Assembly (NCBI GenBank): GCA_947476895.1
Contig: CANJRX010000002.1
Coordinates: forward strand, 124,001 to 188,000
Length of the DNA stretch: 64,000 nucleotides
Reading direction: 5' to 3'
From: Fidelibacterota bacterium
GTDB taxonomy: Bacteria > Pseudomonadota > Alphaproteobacteria > Rhodospirillales > Rhodospirillaceae
Of this stretch, positions 34,965-43,614 are shown one piece after another; the first letter of the stretch is position 1, and each line of letters starts with the position of its first letter. The notes beneath the pieces were generated by a model. The model was not told the DNA's origin, did not search any database, and was given only the letters and a program-made list of their open reading frames with translations. Both the position numbers and the translations under genes were made by a program.

Positions 34965-36963
34965 CTTTTTATCGGCCTACGAGGCGCACGGGGCAGGCCG
35001 GCTGGATGAAGCCGAGCATGGATACCGCGCGGTTTTAGAGATCGAGCCTGGAAACGCCGACGCCTGGCACCTGTTGGGGATGCTGGCTCAACAGCGCGGC
35101 CAAGCGGCGGATGCGGTTGACTACATCGAGCGCGCCATCGCCTTAAGCCCCGCGCCTTCCGACACCGCGTTATTTGCTCTTGGCAACGCCCTGAAGAGTG
35201 CAGGACGGTTGGAAGACGCTGCCGCACGTTATAGCCAGGCATTAGTCCTTCAGCCCGGCAATGCCTCAGCCCACAACAACCTCGGCAGCACGCTGCAAGC
35301 CCTTGGTCGCTTAAACGAAGCCGCCGCGTGTTTCCAAAATGCTATCGCTTTGCAGCCGAACCATGGCCGAGCGCACTATAACCTCGGTGTCGTCTTGAAA
35401 GACGCCGGCCAGTTAGACGAAGCCGCAGCCAGCTTCCGCCAAGCTCTGGCTGTTATGCCCGATCAGCGCGATGCGCCGATCATGGCGCTGTGCGAACTCG
35501 GCTTACTCTACAAAAAGCAGGGCCAGCTTGACCTTGCGATTAGCACCCTCCAGACGGCCGCGGCGTATAAGCCTGAAGATCCTGCCCTTCTTAACAATCT
35601 CGGAACCGCCTTAATCGAGGCGGGCCGTGCCCCCGAGGCTGAAACGCAATTGCGCGCCGCAGCGACCCTGGCGCCCAGCCTACCCGAAACTTTTTATAAC
35701 CTCGGCAACGCCCTTAAAGCGCAAGGCCAGGATGAAGAAGCGATTACCGCCTACAAGTCGGCTATCGGGCTGAAAGACACCTTCATCAAACCGCATATAA
35801 ATCTCGGCGTGGTCTTTCGAAGATTGGGCAGATTTGAGGAGGCCTTCGCCGCCTATGACGCCGCCACGCGCGCTGATCCCAACTTTGCTGCGGCGTTTAG
35901 TGGCCGCGGTGTAGCGCTACAGGCTTTGGGGCGCGACGATGAAGCCCTCGTAAGTTTCGAGCGCGCCGTCAGCCTTCAGCCCGAATTTGCCGAAGCGCAG
36001 CGCAACAGGGCCTTGGCGCTGTTGATGTCTGGAAGATTCAAAGAGGGCTGGGACGCTTATGAATGGCGGTGGCGGTTCGAGCGTATCAACGCCGGCTGGC
36101 GCGAATTTCCCTATCCGCAATGGCAGGGCGAAGACGAAGAAGGCGCGGTTCTCGTATGGGGCGAGCAGGGTGTCGGCGACAAAGTCCTCTATGCCGGAAT
36201 GATCCCCGATCTGCTCGCGCGCCACAAAGTCGTGATGGAAACCGACATCCGTCTGATCACTTTATTCGAGCGTTCCTTTCCTGGCCTTAAGGCAATTAAT
36301 AAGACCAATCCGCCGAACGAAGCGACGCAACGCCCAGACATCCGCTGGCATTCACCGCTTGCCAGTTTGGGCCGCTGGCTGCGGGCGGATACCGCTAGTT
36401 TCCCGCGGCGTCAGTCTTATCTCGTCCCCGATGAGGAACGCTGTAAACAGTTTCGGGCCGTTTTAGACCGCCTAGAAAATAAGGGACCTGTGGTTGGCAT
36501 TTCATGGGCAAGCCGCAGTCCCAAAATCGGGCAGCATAAAACGCTTGATCTGAAACAGTGGGCGCCCATTCTCAAAATTCCCGGTGTGCGGTTCGTCGAT
36601 CTTCAATACGGCGACACGGCGGAAGAGCGTGCGGCCGTTGAGGCTGAGCTGGGAATTCAAATCACCCACATGCCGGATCTTGATCTGCATCAAGACATCG
36701 ACGGGATCGTGGCCCTGGCGGTAGCCTGCGACATTGTGATTTCAGTCAGCAATACGACCGCTCACTTGGCGGCGGCAGTGGGACGTCCGACCTGGGTTCT
36801 GGTGCCGGCGTCTGCCGGTAATCTTTGGTATTGGATGCGGGGCCGCGATTCTACGCCCTGGTATCCCACGGCCGTTGTTTTCAAGCAGCCCAAGTTGGGT
36901 GAGTGGAGCGGTCTGATTGCCGAGATTGAAGGCCGGCTTAAAAACTGGAACTCAGCCGGCTGA
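34957..36963 (+). CDS. TPR protein with C-terminal GT9-like glycosyltransferase domain (copy 5)
   Basis: A 668-residue protein starting with GTG within the preceding gene. About ten TPRs (1-355), then the linker EGWDAYEWRW and EQGVGDKVLYAGMIP (403-417). It is the closest relative of copy 1 (22281-24164): both open with an xSxFxSAYEAHxAGRLDEAExGYRxVL pattern, share TPRs around NASAHNNLG and NHGRAHYNLGVVLKDAG nearly word for word, and have matching GT ends. The two genes lie on opposite strands on either side of the exported-protein gene and the F-J operon. Its 3' end overlaps the convergent 36952-37626 gene by 12 bases. Confidence 0.82.
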   Translation: MSDFLSAYEAHGAGRLDEAEHGYRAVLEIEPGNADAWHLLGMLAQQRGQAADAVDYIERAIALSPAPSDTALFALGNALKSAGRLEDAAARYSQALVLQPGNASAHNNLGSTLQALGRLNEAAACFQNAIALQPNHGRAHYNLGVVLKDAGQLDEAAASFRQALAVMPDQRDAPIMALCELGLLYKKQGQLDLAISTLQTAAAYKPEDPALLNNLGTALIEAGRAPEAETQLRAAATLAPSLPETFYNLGNALKAQGQDEEAITAYKSAIGLKDTFIKPHINLGVVFRRLGRFEEAFAAYDAATRADPNFAAAFSGRGVALQALGRDDEALVSFERAVSLQPEFAEAQRNRALALLMSGRFKEGWDAYEWRWRFERINAGWREFPYPQWQGEDEEGAVLVWGEQGVGDKVLYAGMIPDLLARHKVVMETDIRLITLFERSFPGLKAINKTNPPNEATQRPDIRWHSPLASLGRWLRADTASFPRRQSYLVPDEERCKQFRAVLDRLENKGPVVGISWASRSPKIGQHKTLDLKQWAPILKIPGVRFVDLQYGDTAEERAAVEAELGIQITHMPDLDLHQDIDGIVALAVACDIVISVSNTTAHLAAAVGRPTWVLVPASAGNLWYWMRGRDSTPWYPTAVVFKQPKLGEWSGLIAEIEGRLKNWNSAG

Positions 36964-37626
36964 CAACATCGCGTCGCGCTCGCGGAACCACAAGTCGGCA
37001 TACCCGCAGGTCTTGTAGGCATCGAAATATGGGCCGCCTTCGGTGTAGTGGATCAGTGAGAGCTCCGAAACCGGTGCGGGCGGATCATAATCCACCAGAT
37101 GATTCCATCGGTGGGGAATTTCGCCGATCAGCGAATCATCGGCAAGCCATTTGAACTGATGCAGCTCTAGGCCCGAGGCGGTGTTTGCGTATTCCGGCGT
37201 CAGGGCTTTGCATTTGGCGTTATTGAACAGCATGACGCTCGACCAGTTTTTCTTGGCGTATTTGCTTTGCGGCTGATTGAGGAACTTAATCTGTTCGGCC
37301 GGAACGTGTTCGTGTTTCACGCACTGCACGGCAAAGCGGTCGTCGCGCAGTTCCCAAAGTTTGGCGATGTCGTCCAGCATCAGCATGTCGCAGTCGCAGA
37401 ACATGCTCCAGCCTTCATAGTTGGAAAGGTAAGGCACCAGAAAGCGCGAGAATGAAAACTCGGTAGACTGCAGCGCGTTCCGGTCGCGCTTAAACACATC
37501 CTGCAATTCCGAAAGCATCAGCGGGGCGATCAAGACGGGCTGCGAGGCGCGCGCGTGAATGCTGTGGGACAGCACGTGAAACGCCACGGTCTCCTTGGAA
37601 TCATATCCGATGAATACTTTAATCAT
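36952..37626 (-). CDS. DxD-type glycosyltransferase, GT8-like
   Basis: A 224-residue soluble protein with an opening VFIGYDSKETVAFHVLSHSI and a metal-binding DCDML in MFCDCDMLMLDDI at about residues 75-87, as in GT-A fold retaining transferases near family 8. Trp/His-rich C-terminal segments (IPHRWNHLVDYD, LIHYTEGGPYFD) fit the acceptor and metal sites of that group. It is the only GT-A-type enzyme in the block of GT-B-like TPR proteins. The AGGACAGG before the ATG supports the start. Donor and acceptor cannot be read. Confidence 0.75.
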   Translation of the reverse strand: MIKVFIGYDSKETVAFHVLSHSIHARASQPVLIAPLMLSELQDVFKRDRNALQSTEFSFSRFLVPYLSNYEGWSMFCDCDMLMLDDIAKLWELRDDRFAVQCVKHEHVPAEQIKFLNQPQSKYAKKNWSSVMLFNNAKCKALTPEYANTASGLELHQFKWLADDSLIGEIPHRWNHLVDYDPPAPVSELSLIHYTEGGPYFDAYKTCGYADLWFRERDAMLSAG

Positions 37627-37664
37627 AAAAAGCCTGTCCTCGCCGAAACCGCTATTGGCCTATT

Positions 37665-40600
37665 CTATAACCGACCTTGGGCCTTTGTCTCAACCAGGGC
37701 TTGGGCGACAGCGTCAACCACAGGCTGCCACGCGCCCGGGCTTTCCTGGCGGTATATCCGCATCGAGGGATACCACGGCGAATCCCCACGGTCCCGGAAC
37801 CAGTACCATAAGCAGCCCGGGCCGCTCGGCAGCAAGGTCCATAGCGGCACGCCCTGGGACCCAGCGAGGTGGGCCGTTGTATTGCTAACCGTAATCACCA
37901 AGTCCATGGCGGCCACCTGCGCGGCAGAGGCATCAAGACTTTTCTTGGCATCAACGTCACCGTCCACGATCAAGCCTGCGCGCTTGACCGCGGGATCATC
38001 TGGCGAGACCCCGTATTGAAGGGCGACGAAGGTGATGCCGGGAATGCCCAAAATGGGCGCCCAGGCCTCAAGCGGCAGCCGCTTGCGCGTGCCGTGACGC
38101 GCGGTGCTGTCCCAGGAAATGCCCACAACCAGCGCCCCGGGACTTTTTGCACGATATTTTTGACGCAGGCGCTCAACGAGCGCGGCTTCCGCGTGCAAGT
38201 AGCCATTCTGTTTTGGGAATGCGCCCAAGTCCGGTCTCAAGGTTTTTGCGAGACTGAAAGCGGGCGTTTGAAAATCGAAATGACCCAAAGCAAGCGGGTG
38301 AGGCGGATCGCTGCGCGCAATGACTTTGGCGCCGGTAAACGAGCGCTGGAACAAAGGTGCGGCGCGTTCAGAGCATTCGATTGTGCAAGACCGCGCTGCG
38401 GCAACCACTTCAGCGAACATGCTGGCCGAGAGTATTTCGTCGCCCAAACCTTGTTCGGTCCAAATCAGAATATCGCGGCCGGTGAGGTCCTCGCCTTGCC
38501 ACCACGGCGCGGTGAAGGGCCTTATTGGCAGGCTGAAGCGCTCTGCCTGGAACCGTGCATCGTAGGCGCTAAAGCCTTTCCGCAGGTCGCCAAAGCGCAA
38601 CTTCATAAGGGCATAGGCTTGGTTGACGAGTGGAGAAGTCGCGTTCAATGACCGCGCTTCGCAGAAGAGCTTCTCAGCTTCTTCGAAATTGCCCATATCG
38701 CCCAGCAACGCTGCCAGTGCCGCTAAGGTCGGCAGTGATTCGGGCACTAATCGTAAAGCATCGCGATACGACGTTTCGGCTTCGCTCAGTCGGCCAAGTT
38801 CCTGCAGGGTTTTGCCGCGGTTCAAATGCGCAAGACTCGCGGCCGGCTGCGTGGCGATAGCTTTATTGAAAGACTCTAACGCGGCTTCAGAGCGTCCTTG
38901 TTCAAGTTGCGCGGTCCCCAAATCACTCCAGGCGCCCCAAGCGTCGGGAGTCAAGGCAACGGCTTGTCTCAATGCGTCCTGGGCTTCGGCGAAGCGCCCG
39001 CTTTGCAGAAGCCCGCGCCCAAGATCATGCAGGTAAACCGAATGATGAGGTTCAAGTGCAATAGCTTGGCGATAGGCCTCGGTTGCGTCTTCAGGCTGCG
39101 CCCGTGCGAGCAGGGTATCGCCCTTTAAATTCCACACGGCCGCGCGCGCGCGCGACATAAGTGCGTCTGCGCCATCTTCCGCTGTCAGCAACCGCGCCTG
39201 CGGATACCATAGACACTGCGCAAAAGCCCTGAACCAGTACCACAGCCTGGCGTAGCCGCTGGGCAATAAGATCAACGCCGGAACACCAAGGCCTCCGGCG
39301 ATATGCACCGTGGTATTGCTGATAGAAATTACCTGATCCATGGCGGCGATTTGCGCCGCAACTGGATCAACATCACCCAGCATATCGATATCCGGATCGG
39401 TGATGATGGTTACGCCGTGATCGCGGCGCAGAGATTCAATCTCCTCGCGCGTTTCGCCGTACTGAAGATTGACGAATGTCACGCCCGGAATTTTCAGGAG
39501 CGGCAACCACTCTGTCAGTGTGATGCTCTTTTGCGCACCAATCTCAGGGTTAACGCTGCGCCAGGATATTCCAACAAGAATGTTGCTTGGTGCGCTCGCC
39601 AGATACTTTGTGCGCAACGCGTTGCGCAATCCGGCATCGGCCGCGAGGAATTTCTTTCGCGCTCCGAATGACGCAGCACTGGGGCGGAAGGCTGCGCCAA
39701 GTTCGGCCATGGACATTTGCAGATCGATATCTTTCGCCAGAGCCGTGGCGGGCAGGGGCGATTTTCTGACATCGACGGTCGCATCCGGGAACGAGCGGCG
39801 CAAAAGCGCAACCATCCGATCGGAACAGAGCAATGTGACGCGCTGCGCGGCGGCGATGGCGTCCGGAACCATGCTGGAGGTCAGGATTTCTTCACCCAGA
39901 CCTAAGTCGGTCCAAATCAGCACATGTTTGTTGGCGAGGGTCTCGCCCTTCCATACAGGCTGCGGAAAGTCCTCGTGGCGCACATGCACGTCAGGTCGCT
40001 GTAAGCGCCATGGGAACGCCTTCCAGCCGTCCTCAAACTGTCCTGCGCTGAGCAGCCCAAGCGCGCGATTGTATTGCGCGTCCACAAAGTCGGGCTTTTC
40101 GGCCACGAGCGCGTTCAACGCCGCGAGCGATTCATCCAACTTTCCAGCCTCGGCCAGCGCCATAGCATGATTGAGGAAGATCGAAGGATGATCCGGCTTT
40201 AGGCTGTGAGCCTTGGCATAGGTCTCGCTGGCTTCATTGGCGCGGCCCAGGCGTCTTAAAGCCGTGCCAAGGTTGTTGTAGATCTCGGCCTGCCGCGGTG
40301 CGCGCTGAACGGCGTTGGTGTAGGCCTCCACGGCCTCAGACAGGCGACCAAGGCGCGCGAGGGCCATGCCCCGCATATTATGCAGATCTGCGGCCTCGGG
40401 CTCTGGTTGAAGGGCCTTATCGACCAGCGCCAAAGCTTCGCCGGCTGCACCTTGTTTCAGTTTGCCTTTCGCAGCTTCGCGCGGAGACGCCGCGGTGTCG
40501 GGAGCCGCACCTGCGGTCGCGTGTGACAGTGCGTTACCTAACTCGGCGACAGCATCGGCCCAGGTCGCTTCTTTTTGGCGGAAGAGCGTCATGGAGCGAT

Positions 40601-42002
40601 ACCAGGGCGCATAGCTCCCGTCGCCAAACCAGTACCAGCGTCGGCCATTGCCGAGCGCGCGCGGGACGAGGCAGAACACCGGCACGCCTAAAGCTCCGGC
40701 CATATGGGCGGCACTATTGCTCGATGAGATGACAAGATCCATGGCAGCGACTTGGGACGCGAAGCTGTCCAGGTCGGTCAGGGAATCTACTTCATCGTCC
40801 TCGATAATGTCCGCACCGAACGCGCTTCGCGCCGCGGCGATCTCATCACCGTTATCGCCGTATTGAAGATTGACGAAGGTCACCCCGGGCACGCTGAGAA
40901 TCGGGTCCCACTGCTGCAAACCCACGCTTTTTGCATCGGAATCAACGACGCCGGCGCTGCGCCACGCCACACCGACCACAAGATGGCCCGGGCGATGTGC
41001 GGTATACTTTGAGCGCAGCGCTGCAGTCTGATCAGCGTCGGCGTGGAGATAACTGGATACAACCGGAAATGCGCCGAAAGACGGCCTGGTCCACTGACCA
41101 ACGCTGCCCGCAGCGATTTCATAATCGAGCGTGCTTGTGGTCTCGTCCGGAACCACCGCTCCGATGACTTCCACGTTCGGGAATGAGCGCGCAAATAAAG
41201 GCGCTAAACGCGGGGTCGTCTGCACAACACATCGCTGCGCCCGCTTCGCAATGCCCGCAATCATACTCGCAAAAATGATTTCGTCGCCGACGCCCTGCTC
41301 GCACCAGATCAGAATGCTTTTGGATGTAAGGTCCTCGCCCTTCCAGAACGGCAGTGCGTAATTCTGTTTATCAACCGGGCGCTCCGGCGACGTGAAACGC
41401 CATTCATAATCGCGCCAGCCTTCTGCGAGATCGCCGGCGGTAAAGGCTGCCTCAGACTTCAGCAGCCACAATTGTGCGTTGTTGGGATCGACGGCCAATC
41501 CCTTCTCGGCAACCGCCAGAATTTCGGTTTCACGGATATCGTCGCGATAGGTGTTGCAGAGATTTATGTAGGCGTGCAGAAATTTTGGTTCGAACTGTAT
41601 GGCGCGCTCAAAGACGGCGACGGCTTCGGCGTAAGCGCCCTGGATGCGGTGGATGATGCCTAGGCCGTTGTAAGAACGGGCATGGCCAGGCTTAAACGAC
41701 AGCGCGCTTTCATAGTGCCGCTTGGCAGCATCCATCTCGCCGTTCGCCACCAGCATGCGGGCCAGATTGAAGTGCGCGTCGGGAAAAGCGCTTTTGACGG
41801 CCAGGGCTTGGCGGATGAAGGATATGCCCTTGGCGCGGTCGCCGCGCTGGTCCAAAAGCACACCGAGCAAATGCAACGCATCGGGCTGCTTGGGCACCTG
41901 TTTCAACACCGCGCGGTAGAGCTTCTCGGCGTTGTCCAGCTTGCCGCTTTGGTGAAAGGCTGCGGCCTCGTTTAGCTGTTGCGCAAGTTTGGCGAGGTTC
42001 AC
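37665..42002 (-). CDS. Giant protein with three tandem TPR-GT9-like modules
   Basis: A 1445-residue uninterrupted protein with three full TPR plus glycosyltransferase modules. Approximate layout: TPR 1-200, GT 216-490, TPR 505-655, GT 680-945, TPR 955-1150, GT 1165-1440. The nucleotide-loop motifs are EQGVGDE (235-241), DLGLGEE (699-705) and EQGLGDE (1183-1189); acceptor-side motifs are SSSNSAAHMAG, SISNTTVHIAG and TVSNTTAHLAG. Module 2 has Glu where the catalytic Asp is expected, and module 1 has SAA for TTA/V. The GTG start at 42002 follows the preceding stop by one base. Possibly one polypeptide adds several sugars in succession; that is inference. It is the last gene of a four-gene leftward operon. 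Confidence 0.85.
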   Translation of the reverse strand: MNLAKLAQQLNEAAAFHQSGKLDNAEKLYRAVLKQVPKQPDALHLLGVLLDQRGDRAKGISFIRQALAVKSAFPDAHFNLARMLVANGEMDAAKRHYESALSFKPGHARSYNGLGIIHRIQGAYAEAVAVFERAIQFEPKFLHAYINLCNTYRDDIRETEILAVAEKGLAVDPNNAQLWLLKSEAAFTAGDLAEGWRDYEWRFTSPERPVDKQNYALPFWKGEDLTSKSILIWCEQGVGDEIIFASMIAGIAKRAQRCVVQTTPRLAPLFARSFPNVEVIGAVVPDETTSTLDYEIAAGSVGQWTRPSFGAFPVVSSYLHADADQTAALRSKYTAHRPGHLVVGVAWRSAGVVDSDAKSVGLQQWDPILSVPGVTFVNLQYGDNGDEIAAARSAFGADIIEDDEVDSLTDLDSFASQVAAMDLVISSSNSAAHMAGALGVPVFCLVPRALGNGRRWYWFGDGSYAPWYRSMTLFRQKEATWADAVAELGNALSHATAGAAPDTAASPREAAKGKLKQGAAGEALALVDKALQPEPEAADLHNMRGMALARLGRLSEAVEAYTNAVQRAPRQAEIYNNLGTALRRLGRANEASETYAKAHSLKPDHPSIFLNHAMALAEAGKLDESLAALNALVAEKPDFVDAQYNRALGLLSAGQFEDGWKAFPWRLQRPDVHVRHEDFPQPVWKGETLANKHVLIWTDLGLGEEILTSSMVPDAIAAAQRVTLLCSDRMVALLRRSFPDATVDVRKSPLPATALAKDIDLQMSMAELGAAFRPSAASFGARKKFLAADAGLRNALRTKYLASAPSNILVGISWRSVNPEIGAQKSITLTEWLPLLKIPGVTFVNLQYGETREEIESLRRDHGVTIITDPDIDMLGDVDPVAAQIAAMDQVISISNTTVHIAGGLGVPALILLPSGYARLWYWFRAFAQCLWYPQARLLTAEDGADALMSRARAAVWNLKGDTLLARAQPEDATEAYRQAIALEPHHSVYLHDLGRGLLQSGRFAEAQDALRQAVALTPDAWGAWSDLGTAQLEQGRSEAALESFNKAIATQPAASLAHLNRGKTLQELGRLSEAETSYRDALRLVPESLPTLAALAALLGDMGNFEEAEKLFCEARSLNATSPLVNQAYALMKLRFGDLRKGFSAYDARFQAERFSLPIRPFTAPWWQGEDLTGRDILIWTEQGLGDEILSASMFAEVVAAARSCTIECSERAAPLFQRSFTGAKVIARSDPPHPLALGHFDFQTPAFSLAKTLRPDLGAFPKQNGYLHAEAALVERLRQKYRAKSPGALVVGISWDSTARHGTRKRLPLEAWAPILGIPGITFVALQYGVSPDDPAVKRAGLIVDGDVDAKKSLDASAAQVAAMDLVITVSNTTAHLAGSQGVPLWTLLPSGPGCLWYWFRDRGDSPWYPSMRIYRQESPGAWQPVVDAVAQALVETKAQGRL

Positions 42003-42003
42003 G

Positions 42004-43614
42004 TTAGATCCCCAGGTTGCGCGCTAAATCGCCGGCCACAGCATTTAGCGTAGGCTGCCAGCCGTCGCTTTTGCTCTGGCGATAAAGTTGCATCGCCGGA
42101 TACCAGGGACTGTCACTGCGATCCAGAAACCAATACCAGATGCGGCCGTAAGACGCCGGAATCATGGTTGAGGTTGGAATGCCCAAGCCCCCGGAGACGT
42201 GCACCGTCGTATTGCTGACGGATACAACGTGATCCATGGCGGCAACTTGCGCCGCGAAGCCGTCGATGTCTTTCAGGGGATTGATGGATTTATCGACAAT
42301 AATGTCATGGGCCTTCGCGTCTTGAACGCGCTCGCCATACTGCAAACTCACAAAGGTTATGCCGGGAAGGTTCAGGATCGGCGCCCAGTTAGCCAGCGCG
42401 ATGCTTTTTTGATCTTCCGCCCCCGCATTGGCGCTGTGCCAGGCGATGCCCACCAACTTGGTGCCCGGTTTGTGCGCCTGATAACTCGTCCGCAACTTAT
42501 CCCGGCGGGCGGCGTCGGCAATCAAATAGCCGCTGTGCGCAGGAAATGCCGCGATCGTAGGACGCAGCACAGCGCCGAGATGAGAGAACGACGCCTGGAA
42601 ATCCGGCACGTCACTCTTGCCGATGCGGTTTGTTTCGTCCGTCGAAACAACGGTACAGTCTTTAAACGATCTGCGAAACAGCGGGACGAGGCGCGGCGAG
42701 CAAGCCAGCGTCACGCGCGCTCCAAGCTTCAGAACATCGGGGATCATCGACGCCAGCAGAATTTCGTCGCCCGGGCCCTGTTCAGTCCAGATCAGAAGCT
42801 TGCGGCCTTCCAACGGCTCACCCTGCCAGAACAAATAAGGAAACGCGTTATGCAGCGTGCGGCTGTCGGGCCGGCGGAAGCGCCAGGCGTATTCTTCCCA
42901 ACCGTCGCGGAAGTTTCCCTGACAAAGATTTGCCAAAGACCGTTGGAAATGGGCGTAAGGCTGGTCGGGGTGTAGTTGAAGAATGCGGTCGTAGGTCGCG
43001 ATCACGTCATCGCGGCGGCCGGCAGCATCATGGAGCAGCGCCAGAGTCATCGACGCACTAAATAACGTGGGGTCCAACTCAAGTGCGGCGGTTAAATGCT
43101 TCTCCGCCTCGGCAATGTTTCCTTGGCGCGTGAGGATTGCGCCTAGGTTGTCGTGGGCGAGCGCCGCGCGCTGATCGAGCTGTAAAGCCTGCTGAAACCT
43201 GGCGATGGCCGCATCGTGGTTGCCCAGCTGTTCCTCGGCATAGCCCATGTCCGTAAGGATGTCGGCGCGCTCGGGTGAATGGGTGTGCACAATTTCTAGG
43301 GCCGCAATGTATTCTCGCCATTTGCCTTTGTGGCGGTAGACCTTCGACAGATTGAGCGCGGCTTCCGACATATCGGGTTTGAACTTAAGCGCCTGCTTCA
43401 GATGAACGATGGCGTCTTCATTGCGTCCTGCATGGAAAGCGATCACGCCCATGAGGTGAAGTACGTCCACCTGGTTCGGCCGGGTTTTCAGAATCTGCTG
43501 GCAGATTTTTAAGGCCTCGGCGTACTGACCCAGGCCATCCAAACGCATGGCTTCGCGAAAGGCATCCGCAATCGTCATCTGTTGCGGGCGAGGCGGCAAA
43601 GAAGTCGGCGTCAT
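42004..43614 (-). CDS. TPR protein with C-terminal GT9-like glycosyltransferase domain (copy 7)
   Basis: A 536-residue protein. About six TPRs (15-230), linker DGWEEYAWRF, then EQGPGDEILLASMIP (278-292) with Pro in place of the small residue in the loop. The remainder carries IAWHSANAGAEDQKSIAL, FVSLQYGERVQ, VVSVSNTTVHVSGGLGIP and SPWYPAMQLY. Start overlaps the preceding stop by ATGA. It is the shortest single-module member on this strand; its GT domain is intact. Confidence 0.82.
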   Translation of the reverse strand: MTPTSLPPRPQQMTIADAFREAMRLDGLGQYAEALKICQQILKTRPNQVDVLHLMGVIAFHAGRNEDAIVHLKQALKFKPDMSEAALNLSKVYRHKGKWREYIAALEIVHTHSPERADILTDMGYAEEQLGNHDAAIARFQQALQLDQRAALAHDNLGAILTRQGNIAEAEKHLTAALELDPTLFSASMTLALLHDAAGRRDDVIATYDRILQLHPDQPYAHFQRSLANLCQGNFRDGWEEYAWRFRRPDSRTLHNAFPYLFWQGEPLEGRKLLIWTEQGPGDEILLASMIPDVLKLGARVTLACSPRLVPLFRRSFKDCTVVSTDETNRIGKSDVPDFQASFSHLGAVLRPTIAAFPAHSGYLIADAARRDKLRTSYQAHKPGTKLVGIAWHSANAGAEDQKSIALANWAPILNLPGITFVSLQYGERVQDAKAHDIIVDKSINPLKDIDGFAAQVAAMDHVVSVSNTTVHVSGGLGIPTSTMIPASYGRIWYWFLDRSDSPWYPAMQLYRQSKSDGWQPTLNAVAGDLARNLGI

